Of a DNA stretch of 64,000 nucleotides, positions 42,723 through 51,278 are shown piece by piece (positions within the stretch are counted from its first letter, which is position 1; every line of letters begins with the position of its first letter). Source of the DNA: Rhodococcus koreensis (GTDB lineage: Bacteria > Actinomycetota > Actinomycetes > Mycobacteriales > Mycobacteriaceae). The notes under the pieces are model-generated. The model searched no databases, was not told the DNA's origin, and worked only from the letters and a program-made list of their open reading frames with translations. The DNA lies in contig NZ_FNSV01000005.1 of assembly GCF_900105905.1 (NCBI RefSeq), forward strand, positions 7,130,001 through 7,194,000. The letters are read 5' to 3'. Made by a program: the position numbers and the translations under genes.

Positions 42723-43376
42723 ATGAGCGAACAGGCTGCGGACGTCACCCGTCTCGATTACGACGGCGACGACGAGTACGAGCACCACGGCGGGTTCCCC
42801 AAGTACGAGCCGGTGACGCCCGGTCCCGACTGGGCCCGGTTCGTCGACGGAATGCGCACGCTGCAGGACCTCGCGGTGTCCGTGGACGCCCCGGACGACG
42901 TGCTCGCCGCGGCCGCGGACCAGGTGGAGAAACTGGCCGAACTGCTCGGGCCGCACGTCGCGCCCGAGGGGCGGTCGCCGGCGGGCCGCACGATCGAACT
43001 GCCCGGCAGGGGGAGTCTCCTTCTGCCGCCGTGGAACATCGAGAAGTTCGGGCCCGACGGGGTGCGAAGCACCGGAATGTTCCGCCGCTACCACCTCGGG
43101 GGGAACGGCGCCGCGCACGGCGGCACGCTGCCGCTGCTGTTCGACGACCTGATGGGCATGATCGTCCACGCGTACGGCCGGCCCATCAGCCGCACCGCGT
43201 ACCTGCACGTCGACTACCGCGCGATCACACCGCTGAACACCACGCTCGCCATCGAAGGCAAGGTGGACCGCGTCGACGGGCGCAAGACGTACATCACCGC
43301 CCGGATGACACACGGTGAGACGCTCCTCGCCGAATGCGAGGCGCTCATGCTGGTGCTCCTGCCCGGGCAGCCCTGA
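42723..43376 (+). CDS. PaaI-like hot-dog thioesterase
   Basis: A 217-residue protein whose last 120 residues form a hot-dog fold with GNGAAHGGTLPLLFDDLMGM, the HGG-centred motif of acyl-CoA thioesterases, and AYLHVDYRAITPLNTTL. Being divergent from menB and 3 bases upstream of menC, it is a good candidate for the 1,4-dihydroxy-2-naphthoyl-CoA thioesterase that many menaquinone pathways need. That function is inferred from context only. ATG 42723 is clear. Confidence 0.82.
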   Translation: MSEQAADVTRLDYDGDDEYEHHGGFPKYEPVTPGPDWARFVDGMRTLQDLAVSVDAPDDVLAAAADQVEKLAELLGPHVAPEGRSPAGRTIELPGRGSLLLPPWNIEKFGPDGVRSTGMFRRYHLGGNGAAHGGTLPLLFDDLMGMIVHAYGRPISRTAYLHVDYRAITPLNTTLAIEGKVDRVDGRKTYITARMTHGETLLAECEALMLVLLPGQP

Positions 43377-43379
43377 CCC

Positions 43380-44381
43380 GTGACGTCCCTGCCCTCCGTC
43401 GGGGAGGTTCTGGCCGACGCGGTCGTGGTGAGTCTGCCCATGCGCGTGCGGTTCCGCGGCATCACGACGCGAGAAGCATTGCTGCTGCGCGGTCCCGCGG
43501 GATGGGGCGAGTTCGCACCGTTTCCCGAATACGCGGACGACGAGGCGGCGCACTGGTTGCAGTCGGCGATCGAGGATGCCTGGCTCGGACCGCCGCCCGC
43601 GGTGCGAACGCGGGTGCCGATCAACGCGACCGTCCCCGCCGTCGACGCCGCCCGGGTGCCCGACGTGCTCGCGCGGTACCCCGGTGCACGGACCGCGAAA
43701 GTGAAAGTGGCCGAAGGCGGTCAGACCCTCGACGACGACGTCGCGCGGGTGCGGGCGGTCCGCGCGCTCGTCCCGAACGTGCGCGTCGACGCCAACGGCG
43801 GCTGGTCGGTCGACGAGGCCGAGGCCGCGCTGCGAGCACTGACCGCCGACGGTCCGCTCGAATACGCCGAGCAGCCGTGCGCGAGCGTGCCCGAGCTGGT
43901 GGAGGTCCGCAGGCGGATGCCCGACGTGCGGGTGGCCGCCGACGAGAGCATCCGGCGGGCCGAGGATCCGCTGAAGGTCGTGCGGGCAGGCGGCGCGGAC
44001 GTGGCCGTCGTGAAGGTCGCCCCGCTCGGCGGGATGCGGCGACTGCTGTCGCTCGCCGACGAGTTGTCCTCGCACGGTGTGCCGGTGGTCGTGTCGAGCG
44101 CCCTGGACACCGCCGTCGGCATCGCTGCCGGTGTCGCAGCCGCCGCGGCCCTCCCCGAATTGCAGTTCGCTTGCGGTCTCGGTACCGGGGGACTGTTCGA
44201 GGCGGACGTGGCCCGCGCCCGCGAACCCGTCGACGGTGAACTCGCCGTCGAGGCGGTGGCACCCGACGTCGAACGCGTCACGGCTCTCGCCGCGTCCGCG
44301 GAGCGTTCACGCTGGTGGATCGAGCGGGCACGCCGGTGCCATGGCCTGCTCGAACAACGCGGCGTCCGGTTTTTCGTATAG
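43380..44381 (+). CDS. menC: O-succinylbenzoate synthase
   Basis: Enolase-superfamily enzyme that dehydrates SHCHC to o-succinylbenzoate. Catalytic and metal residues are visible in order: the KxK pair in AKVKVAEGG, Asp in VRVDANGGWS, Glu in EYAEQP, Asp/Glu in AADESIRR, and Lys in VVKVAPLGGM. The 333-residue length is a little longer than usual. GTG 43380 starts 3 bases after the thioesterase stop. It acts between MenD (46506) and MenE. Confidence 0.95.
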   Translation: MTSLPSVGEVLADAVVVSLPMRVRFRGITTREALLLRGPAGWGEFAPFPEYADDEAAHWLQSAIEDAWLGPPPAVRTRVPINATVPAVDAARVPDVLARYPGARTAKVKVAEGGQTLDDDVARVRAVRALVPNVRVDANGGWSVDEAEAALRALTADGPLEYAEQPCASVPELVEVRRRMPDVRVAADESIRRAEDPLKVVRAGGADVAVVKVAPLGGMRRLLSLADELSSHGVPVVVSSALDTAVGIAAGVAAAAALPELQFACGLGTGGLFEADVARAREPVDGELAVEAVAPDVERVTALAASAERSRWWIERARRCHGLLEQRGVRFFV

Positions 44382-44426
44382 TGTCTGGCCGGACCTGATC
44401 GCTCAGTCAATACGGAGGCATTGAAA

Positions 44427-44873
44427 GTGGTTGCAGCTCTGAACGAAACCCTGCTCGACGAGTCGCGCGTTCCTGCGGTCGTCGCAGACGTCCAGGCTCT
44501 CATCGACGCGGAGGTTTCGGACAAGTCGGGGGCCTCGGGACTGGCACTCAAGGGTGGATACGGCGCCGTCAAGAAGGTGGGACCGTCGATCGTGCCGGAC
44601 GCCATCGAGGGTCTGCTGCCGGCGTTCGTCACCAAGCTCGAACCGTACTGGCAGTCGTTCACCGCCAGCGGTGAGGCCGGATTCTCCGAGTACCTGGTCG
44701 CACGTAGCGACGAGGTCGCGGACTCGCTGCTCGGTGTGACCGACGAGCGCATCGAGGGCAGCGACCGCGGCGCTGTCAAGAAGGTGTACTCGTCGCTGCG
44801 CCCGTCGGCGAAGAAGAATGTGATCGAGGCACTTCCGCGTCTGGGCGCTCTCGTCCAGAAGCACGCCAACTGA
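44427..44873 (+). CDS. Conserved actinobacterial protein (DUF6918-like)
   Basis: A 148-residue helical protein. The two halves each contain a Lys-Lys motif (YGAVKKVGPSIV and RGAVKKVYSSLR), and the central part reads LLPAFVTKLEPYW. I recall a DUF of this kind in actinobacteria, with no known function. GTG 44427 is preceded by GGAGG at 8 bases, better than the TTG at 44421. A long palindrome follows 7 bases after the stop. Confidence 0.75.
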   Translation: MVAALNETLLDESRVPAVVADVQALIDAEVSDKSGASGLALKGGYGAVKKVGPSIVPDAIEGLLPAFVTKLEPYWQSFTASGEAGFSEYLVARSDEVADSLLGVTDERIEGSDRGAVKKVYSSLRPSAKKNVIEALPRLGALVQKHAN

Positions 44874-44879
44874 GAACCC

Positions 44880-44923
44880 AGGTGAGTGGCAAAGCGTGCC
44901 CCGGCACTCTTTGCCACTCACCT
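44880..44923. repeat. Long palindrome, related family, between convergent genes
   Basis: Arms of 21 bases (44880-44900 and 44903-44923) pair with one mismatch around a 2-base centre. The arm begins AGGTGAGTGGCAAAG. It shares the terminal GTGAGTGG/CCACTCAC with 1204-1251 but has a different core. It lies directly after one stop codon and 5 bases before the next convergent stop, ideal for bidirectional termination. Confidence 0.85.
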
Positions 44924-44927
44924 GTGG

Positions 44928-45755
44928 TCAGTTGGCCGCGTGACCGAAGCGCCAATACCCGGTGAACGAAATGTTCGACTTCGGGATGCGGCGCTCGTTC
45001 ACCAGGTGGCGCCGCAACGCCGTCGTCAGCTCGCTCTCGCCTGCGACGAACGTGTAGGAGGGCCCGGCGGGCAATTCCGCCTGCTTCACCGTGTTCAGTG
45101 CGAGCACCCCCGGGCGGGCGTCGGCGTCCTCGCGGACCAGCCAGTGCACGTTCACGCCGTCACCCACCGAAACGTCCTGAGCGTCTTCGGCATCGGGAAT
45201 CTCGACGAACACCTCGGCCCGCAGGTCCTGTGGTGCCGAACGCAGGATCCCGACGATTGCGGGAAGCGCGCTCTCGTCCCCGACGAGCAGCTGCCACTCG
45301 GCGTCCGGAGTCGGGTTGTAGATCAGGCCCTCGTCGAGGATCGCCACCTCGTCACCGGCCGCCGCCGCGCTCGCCCACGCCGACGCGGGACCGAGGTCGC
45401 CGTGCGAGGCGAAGTCGATGTCGATCTCGGTGGTGTCGCCGAACGCTCCCGACCCTGCGACGCGGAGTTCGCGGACCGTGTAGTTGCGCACTACCGGCCG
45501 GGTGTCCTTGGACATCAGCTTGTACTGGGCGTACCAGAGGTTGCTCGCGCTGGTCGGTAGCCGCAGGGTGCTCTGACCCTGCTGGGGGATGAACATCCGG
45601 AACCACTGGTCGAAGCCCATGGGGCTGACGGAGTCGAGTTCCTCACCCGCGATGGTGACGCGGACGAAGTTCGGGCTGATCTGCTTGCCTGCGACCACTC
45701 GTGCGGACGCGATCCGGCGACTCTGAGGTTTGACGAACTTGCTGCGCTGGGCCAT
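44928..45755 (-). CDS. Siderophore-interacting protein (FAD ferric-siderophore reductase)
   Basis: A 275-residue flavoprotein with the FAD region VVRNYTVRELR, the NAD-side region VGDESALPAIVGIL and the C-terminal signature NISFTGYWRFGHAA. It reduces ferric siderophores in the cytoplasm to release iron. A DtxR/IdeR-type iron box lies 35 bases upstream at 45790-45808, so expression should rise in iron limitation. ATG 45755 begins MAQRSKFVK. It is a single gene between convergent and co-directional neighbours. Confidence 0.92.
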   Translation of the reverse strand: MAQRSKFVKPQSRRIASARVVAGKQISPNFVRVTIAGEELDSVSPMGFDQWFRMFIPQQGQSTLRLPTSASNLWYAQYKLMSKDTRPVVRNYTVRELRVAGSGAFGDTTEIDIDFASHGDLGPASAWASAAAAGDEVAILDEGLIYNPTPDAEWQLLVGDESALPAIVGILRSAPQDLRAEVFVEIPDAEDAQDVSVGDGVNVHWLVREDADARPGVLALNTVKQAELPAGPSYTFVAGESELTTALRRHLVNERRIPKSNISFTGYWRFGHAAN

Positions 45756-45789
45756 GTCGGTGGTAGCTCCCCCGGTTGCGGTGCGATTA

Positions 45790-45808
45790 TCAGGTAAGCC
45801 TAACCAAT
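45790..45808 (-). promoter_or_regulatory. Iron box (DtxR/IdeR operator) for siderophore-interacting protein
   Basis: TCAGGTAAGCCTAACCAAT matches the 19-base consensus TTAGGTTAGSCTAACCTAA at 15 positions. On the minus strand GATAAT follows at once and can serve as the -10 box, so a bound repressor would cover the promoter. Confidence 0.72.
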
Positions 45809-45815
45809 TGATCCG

Positions 45816-46412
45816 TCACTCGGGGCGGTGCGGGCGGTCCAGCATCACGACCCTCGGCGGCAGACCCCACTCGTTGCGGCCGAGGCGGCTGAGCGGGGCG
45901 AGTTCGGTGAAGTCCGGAAGCCCGTCGTCGGCGAGCGCCTCGGGACGCACCGCGATCGTGACGACGTCGCCCATCACCACGAACGAGTCGCCGACCGGGG
46001 TCACCCCGTGCAGGGTGCATTCGATGGCGACCGGCGAACCCGCGACCCGGACCGGCCGGACCCGCTCGCTGGGCTCGGTCTCGATGCCCAGCGCGGCGAA
46101 CTCGTCGACATCACTGCCGTAGGTGGCGGAACTGGCGTTGACGGCCGCCACCAGGGGCTCCGTCGCCAGGTTGATCACGAACTCACCCGTCGCCTCGATG
46201 TTCCGGAGGCTGTCCTTGCGGGTGACGGACGTGAACTGCACCACCGGCGGCTGCGTGCTGGACACCGAGAAGAAGCTGTACGGGGCCAGGTTGGCCACCC
46301 CGTCCGCCGAGACCGTGGACACCCACGCGATCGGTCGCGGCACCACCGAGGCGGTCAGCACCTGGTAGATGCGGCGTGGAGGTAGCTCGGCGGGATCGAA
46401 GAGAGTGCGCAT
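45816..46412 (-). CDS. Flavin reductase-like domain protein (flavoredoxin type)
   Basis: A 198-residue protein with the FMN-binding split-barrel pattern IYQVLTASVVPRPIAWVST, then NLAPYSFFSVSSTQPP and RKDSLRNIEATGEFVIN. Such proteins bind FMN and reduce flavin or act as a flavin-dependent oxidoreductase partner. The iron-regulated gene lies downstream on the same strand, but the iron box is between them. Start is at 46412 or, two codons earlier, GTG 46418. It is divergent from menD. Confidence 0.86.
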   Translation of the reverse strand: MRTLFDPAELPPRRIYQVLTASVVPRPIAWVSTVSADGVANLAPYSFFSVSSTQPPVVQFTSVTRKDSLRNIEATGEFVINLATEPLVAAVNASSATYGSDVDEFAALGIETEPSERVRPVRVAGSPVAIECTLHGVTPVGDSFVVMGDVVTIAVRPEALADDGLPDFTELAPLSRLGRNEWGLPPRVVMLDRPHRPE

Positions 46413-46505
46413 GCCCACATGGTGTCAGCGCCCGGAATGTGGCCGTGAACTCACCCGGCCAGGTCGCCGGACGGGGGTGCCGGAGTATCTGACACTCTTG
46501 ATGGC

Positions 46506-48128
46506 GTGAACCCGTCCACTGCTCAAGCCACCGCGGTCGTCGACGAACTGGTCCGCGGGGGAGTACGCGAGGTCGTGCTCTGCCCGGGTTCGCGGAATGC
46601 GCCGCTGGCGTTCGCCCTGCAGGCCGCCGACCTCCAGGGCCGACTGCGTCTGCACATGCGCATCGACGAGCGCACCGCGGGATTCCTCGCGCTCGGCCTG
46701 GCCGTGGCAGGCAAGCGTCCCGTTCCGATCGTCATGACGTCCGGCACCGCGGTCGCCAATCTCGGTCCCGCCGTCCTCGAGGCCAACTACGCCCGGGTGC
46801 CGCTCGTGGTGCTCAGCGCCAACCGCCCGTACGAGATGCTCGGCACCGGCGCCAACCAGACCATCGAGCAACTCGGCCTGTTCGGAAGCCAGGTGCGCGC
46901 GACCGTCAGCCTCGGCCTGGCCGAGGACGACGCGCAGAACAGCCAGTGGCGTTCGGCGGTCTGCCGGGTCCTCGCCGCCGCGCGCGGCACGAGGTCGGGC
47001 AACGCCGGACCCGTGCACTTCGACATCCCGCTCCGGGAACCGCTCGTCCCCGACGTGCACGCGCAGGGCCCGGTCCCGCAGGGACGGCCGGGTGGGGCGG
47101 CGTGGACCACCACCCAGCACGCGACGCTCGACGTGGCGATGGACCTCGACATCACCGCGGACACCATCGTGATCTCCGGGCACGGATCGGCGCTTCGGCC
47201 GGAACTCGCCGGCCTTCCGACGGTCGCCGAGCCGACCGCGCCCCTGCACGGCATCCCGGTGCATCCGATGGCGCTGCCCCAGCTCAAGCCGCGGCAGGCC
47301 GTCATCACCGGACGCCCCACCCTGCACCGGTCCGTGTCGAAGGTCCTCGCCGATCCGGCGGTGGCCGTCTACGCGCTCACCACCGGCCCCCGCTGGCCCG
47401 ACGTGTCCGGGAACGTGCTGGCCACCGGAACCCGCGCGGTGGTGACCGGTGAACCCGACCGGGCCTGGATCAACAGGTGCCGCACGCTGTCCGAACACAC
47501 CGACAAAGCGGTGCGCGCGCAACTCGCCGCCCACCCGAAGGCGACGGGCCTCCATGTGGCGGCCGCCGTCATGGACGCCCTCACCGACGGCGACCAGTTG
47601 CTGCTCGGCGCGTCCAACCCTGTCCGGGACGCCGCACTGGTCAGCTATCCGGCGCCGAAGGTCCGGGTGCTGTCCAACCGGGGTGTCGCCGGGATCGACG
47701 GCACCGTGTCCGCCGCCGTCGGGGCGGCGCTCGCCTACGAGGAGGGACGCACGGTGGCCCTGCTCGGCGACCTCACGTTCCTGCACGACGCGTCCGGGCT
47801 GCTCATCGGCTCGGGCGAACCGCGGCCCCGGGACCTGACGATCGTCGTCGCCAACGACGACGGCGGTGGCATCTTCGAATTGCTCGAACAGGGCGATCCG
47901 CAGTACGCCGGGGTGTTCGAGCGGGTCTTCGGCACTCCTCACGGGATGGATCTCGCCGCACTCTGCGCCGCCTACCGGGTGGAGCATCACCTGGTGGGGG
48001 TGGGTGAGCTGTCGACGCGGCTGAGCACGCCCGACGCGCCCGGCGACCGCGGAATCCGGGTGCTCGAGGTGACCACCGAACGTTCCGGGCTGCGCGAACT
48101 GCACGCCGCGGTGCGGGCACAACTGTGA
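46506..48128 (+). CDS. menD: SEPHCHC synthase
   Basis: Thiamine-diphosphate enzyme that joins isochorismate and 2-oxoglutarate, the first committed step of menaquinone synthesis. VLCPGSRNAPLAFAL and IDERTAGFLALGLA are in the N-terminal domain, and the cofactor region ANDDGGGIFELLEQ is in the C-terminal domain. Length is 540 residues. GTG 46506 is used; the nearby ATG is out of frame. A membrane-protein gene follows with a 4-base overlap. Confidence 0.96.
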   Translation: MNPSTAQATAVVDELVRGGVREVVLCPGSRNAPLAFALQAADLQGRLRLHMRIDERTAGFLALGLAVAGKRPVPIVMTSGTAVANLGPAVLEANYARVPLVVLSANRPYEMLGTGANQTIEQLGLFGSQVRATVSLGLAEDDAQNSQWRSAVCRVLAAARGTRSGNAGPVHFDIPLREPLVPDVHAQGPVPQGRPGGAAWTTTQHATLDVAMDLDITADTIVISGHGSALRPELAGLPTVAEPTAPLHGIPVHPMALPQLKPRQAVITGRPTLHRSVSKVLADPAVAVYALTTGPRWPDVSGNVLATGTRAVVTGEPDRAWINRCRTLSEHTDKAVRAQLAAHPKATGLHVAAAVMDALTDGDQLLLGASNPVRDAALVSYPAPKVRVLSNRGVAGIDGTVSAAVGAALAYEEGRTVALLGDLTFLHDASGLLIGSGEPRPRDLTIVVANDDGGGIFELLEQGDPQYAGVFERVFGTPHGMDLAALCAAYRVEHHLVGVGELSTRLSTPDAPGDRGIRVLEVTTERSGLRELHAAVRAQL

Positions 48129-48565
48129 ATGCGCGGGTGACGCGGCGGGTCCGGCGCGGGGTGCTGGTGGCGGCGATCGGCATCTCGATCCTGGCCGTGC
48201 TCCTCGTCCTCGCCGCCTGGCGCAACGACCACACCATTCAATCCGATCGCGGCGTGGCCACGGCGGAGGTGCTGTCGGCGGGATCGTTGCGGTCGGCCAT
48301 CAGCTTCGTCACCCCGGACGGCGTGACGCACAACCCCGAACTCGGTGTGTTGTACCCGACCAACCTCACGGTGGGTCAGCGGATCGACGTCGAGTACGCG
48401 CGCAGCGACCCCGACCTGGTGCGCGTGTCCGGGCGCGACGCCAGCGTGGCCGTGATCCCCGCCGGTTCGCTGATCGTGGTGACGTGGCTGATCGCGGGAC
48501 CGGTGCTCTGGTATCTCCGGCGCCGCGAGATCTCGGCGGAGTCCGCGCCGGCAGTGTCATCCTGA
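48125..48565 (+). CDS. DUF3592-like membrane protein (Rv0556-like)
   Basis: A 146-residue protein with a first helix at about residues 12-31, an extracytoplasmic domain of about 80 residues containing GVTHNPELGVLYPTNLTVGQRIDVEY, and a second helix near residues 110-131. The extracytoplasmic domain is typical of the DUF3592 family, whose role is unknown. It is coupled to menD (GTGA overlap) and in M. tuberculosis occupies the Rv0556 position between menD and the mannosyltransferase. Confidence 0.82.
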   Translation: MNARVTRRVRRGVLVAAIGISILAVLLVLAAWRNDHTIQSDRGVATAEVLSAGSLRSAISFVTPDGVTHNPELGVLYPTNLTVGQRIDVEYARSDPDLVRVSGRDASVAVIPAGSLIVVTWLIAGPVLWYLRRREISAESAPAVSS

Positions 48566-48637
48566 ATTTCCCGGAACTTCGCGCGACAGTCACGTCGATC
48601 TCGCTGCTGTGACCACGAGCACTGCCACGCTGAGCGC

Positions 48638-49783
48638 GTGAGAGTAGCCATCGTCGCGGAATCGTTTCTTCCCAACATGAACGGTGTGACCAACTCGGTG
48701 CTGCGGGTTCTCGACCATCTGCAGCGCACCGGACACCAGGCGATGGTCGTCGCCCCGGACACGGTCGGATCGCAGGCACCGGCGCCGACCGAACACGACG
48801 GTGTGCCCGTCCACCGGGTGCCCGCGGTGATGGTCCCCAAGGTCAGTTCGCTCCCGGTGGGTCTGCCGCAGCCCGGACTCACCGCCGCGCTGCGGTCGTT
48901 CGACCCCGACGTCGTGCACCTGGCGTCGCCGTTCCTCCTCGGGGCGGGCGGGCTCGGTGCGGCGCACCGGCTCGACGTCCCCACGGTCGCGGTGTACCAG
49001 ACGGACGTGGCGGGGTTCGCCGAAAGCTACGGCCTCGGCATCACCAGCCGGGCGGCGTGGGCCTGGACGCGGCGCATCCACCGGGGCTGCACGCGCACCC
49101 TCGCGCCGTCCACGTCGGCGGTCGAGGCCCTGGCCGAGCAGCGGATTCCGAGGGTCCACCGCTGGGCGCGCGGTGTGGAGACCACTCGATTCGCGCCGTC
49201 CCGCCGCAGCACCGGACTGCGGGACTCCTGGCTGGGCGGCTCCGACCGGCTGGTCGTCGGTTTCGTGGGCAGGCTCGCACCCGAGAAGCACGTCGAGCGG
49301 CTGGCCGCGCTGGCGGGCGACCAGCGGGTCCGGCTGGTGATCGTCGGCGACGGTCCCGAGCGGAGCCGCTTGCAGCGGTTGATGCCCGACGCGGTCTTCA
49401 CCGGCCAACTCGGTGGTGCGGAGCTCGCCGAGGCGTACGCGAGCCTGGACGTCTTCGTCCATCCCGGCGAGCACGAGACGTTCTGCCAGGCGGTGCAGGA
49501 AGCGCTCTCCAGCGGGGTGCCGGTGATCGGACCGGACGCCGGTGGACCCCGCGATCTGGTCGCGCACTGCCGCAACGGCTATCTGCTGCCGGTCGACCGG
49601 TTCGGCGAACTGCTGCCGAGTGCCGTCGACGCGCTGCGGGACCGTCGCATGCGGGCCCGCTTCGGGGAGGCCGCCCGGCAGTCGGTGCTGCACCGCACGT
49701 GGCCCGCGATCTGCGACGAGCTGCTGGGCCACTATGTGGCGGTCGCAGGCGGTCAGGGCTTTCGCGAAACCCGAGCCGCCTGA
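48638..49783 (+). CDS. mgtA: GDP-mannose-dependent alpha-mannosyltransferase (MgtA-like, GT4)
   Basis: A 381-residue retaining GT-B enzyme. The donor-domain signature is GRLAPEKHVERLAAL with EXE-type residues at HPGEHETFCQAVQEAL. The N-terminal acceptor domain starts ESFLPNMNGVTNSVLRVL. The Rv0557 homologue transfers mannose to glucuronosyl diacylglycerol in lipomannan-type glycolipid assembly; the same role is likely here but not provable. GTG 48638 begins MRVAIVAESF. It lies between the DUF3592 gene and the dehydrogenase, co-directional. Confidence 0.88.
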   Translation: MRVAIVAESFLPNMNGVTNSVLRVLDHLQRTGHQAMVVAPDTVGSQAPAPTEHDGVPVHRVPAVMVPKVSSLPVGLPQPGLTAALRSFDPDVVHLASPFLLGAGGLGAAHRLDVPTVAVYQTDVAGFAESYGLGITSRAAWAWTRRIHRGCTRTLAPSTSAVEALAEQRIPRVHRWARGVETTRFAPSRRSTGLRDSWLGGSDRLVVGFVGRLAPEKHVERLAALAGDQRVRLVIVGDGPERSRLQRLMPDAVFTGQLGGAELAEAYASLDVFVHPGEHETFCQAVQEALSSGVPVIGPDAGGPRDLVAHCRNGYLLPVDRFGELLPSAVDALRDRRMRARFGEAARQSVLHRTWPAICDELLGHYVAVAGGQGFRETRAA

Positions 49784-49839
49784 CCGGCGGCTCGGCGTCG
49801 GCGGGGAATTCGAGCGACCGGCTCGTCGTTGCCCGGGGT

Positions 49840-51216
49840 ATGGCGAAGTACAAGACTGTCAATCCCGCGACCGGTGAAACCGTCCGGGAATTCGAGACCT
49901 TGGACGATGTGGGAGTGGAGTCGGCGCTCGCACGCGCCCACAGCGGATACCTGAGCTGGCGGACGACCCCCGCCGAGGAACGAGCCCGCATTCTGGGCCG
50001 GACCGCGGACCTCTACGCCGAGCGCGAGGACGAACTGGCGCGGATGATCGCGCTCGAGATGGGCAAGCCCGTCCGGGAGGCCAAAGGCGAGGTCAAACTC
50101 TCCTCGGCGATCTACCGCTACTACGCCGACAACGGCCCCGCACTGCTGGAGGCGGAACGGCTCGACGTGCCCGGCGCCGACGAATCCGTGGTCTACCGCA
50201 GGCCGATCGGTGCGCTCGTCGGTGTGATGCCGTGGAACTACCCGTACTACCAGGTCGCGCGCTTCGCGGCACCGAACCTCGTGCTCGGCAACACCGTGCT
50301 GCTCAAGCACGCCCCGAACTGTCCGCAGTCGGCGCTGCTGATGGAGGAGATCTTCCGGCAGGCCGGCCTCCCGGAGGACGCGTACGTCAACGTGTTCGCC
50401 ACAAACGAGCAGATCGCCGACATGATCGCGGATCCGCGCGTCCAGGGCGTCTCCCTCACCGGCAGTGAACGGGCCGGGATCAGCGTCGCCGAGACGGCGG
50501 GCCGCAACCTCAAGAAGGTCGTCCTCGAACTCGGCGGTTCCGACGTGTTCGTCGTCCTCGACACCGAGGACATGGACGCCACCGTCAAGACGGCGACCCG
50601 GGCCCGCCTGTCCAACGCCGGCCAGGCCTGCAACTCGCCGAAGCGGTTCATCGTGACGGAACCGAACTACGACGAGTTCGTCGCGAAACTCGCCGAGTCG
50701 TTCAAGGCCACACCGACGGGCGATCCGCTCGACGCCAAGACCGTCCTCGGGCCGCTGTCCTCGCAGACCGCCGCGGATTCCCTGATCGAGCAGATCGAGG
50801 ACGCCGTCGCCAAGGGCGCGACGCTCCTCGCGGGCGGGAAGAAGATCGACGGTCCCGGCTCGTACGTCGAACCGACGCTGCTCGTCGACGTGACCCCCGA
50901 GATGCGCGCATACAGCGAGGAACTGTTCGGGCCGGTCGGCGTCGTCTACAAGGTAGCCACCGCCGACGAGGCCGTCGAACTCGCCAACTCCTCCGCCTAC
51001 GGTCTCAGCGGTTCGGTGTGGAGCAGCGACCTCGACGGTGCCCGCGAGGTGGCCGACCGGCTCGACGTCGGGATGGCGTACGTCAACGAGCACGGCACGA
51101 CGCTCCCCGGTTTGCCGTTCGGCGGCGTCAAACGCTCCGGCGTCGGCCGTGAACTCGGTCCGTGGGGGATGGACGAGTTCGTCAACAAGAAGCTGGTCCG
51201 CGTCTCGAAGAAGTGA
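49840..51216 (+). CDS. NAD(P)-dependent succinate-semialdehyde dehydrogenase-like ALDH
   Basis: A 458-residue aldehyde dehydrogenase. The cofactor loop reads MPWNYPYYQVARFAAPNLV, the general base Glu is in VLELGGSDVF, and the catalytic Cys is in SNAGQACNSPKR. The overall pattern resembles GabD/succinate-semialdehyde dehydrogenases. MenD releases no such aldehyde after cleavage, so the link with the men cluster is unproven. ATG 49840 follows GGGGT. A hairpin follows the gene before menG. Confidence 0.86.
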   Translation: MAKYKTVNPATGETVREFETLDDVGVESALARAHSGYLSWRTTPAEERARILGRTADLYAEREDELARMIALEMGKPVREAKGEVKLSSAIYRYYADNGPALLEAERLDVPGADESVVYRRPIGALVGVMPWNYPYYQVARFAAPNLVLGNTVLLKHAPNCPQSALLMEEIFRQAGLPEDAYVNVFATNEQIADMIADPRVQGVSLTGSERAGISVAETAGRNLKKVVLELGGSDVFVVLDTEDMDATVKTATRARLSNAGQACNSPKRFIVTEPNYDEFVAKLAESFKATPTGDPLDAKTVLGPLSSQTAADSLIEQIEDAVAKGATLLAGGKKIDGPGSYVEPTLLVDVTPEMRAYSEELFGPVGVVYKVATADEAVELANSSAYGLSGSVWSSDLDGAREVADRLDVGMAYVNEHGTTLPGLPFGGVKRSGVGRELGPWGMDEFVNKKLVRVSKK

Positions 51217-51228
51217 CCGCCGCGCCAC

Positions 51229-51260
51229 CGTGCCCGGCGCCGACGCCGGCGCCGGGCACG
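51229..51260. terminator. GC-rich hairpin before menG
   Basis: CGTGCCCGGCGCC (51229-51241) pairs perfectly with 51248-51260 over a 6-base loop, 12 bases after the dehydrogenase stop. The following bases contain few T residues, so it may be a partial terminator or an RNA-stabilising hairpin separating the dehydrogenase and menG transcripts. Confidence 0.6.
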
Positions 51261-51278
51261 GTTGGTAGCGTTTCGGGC

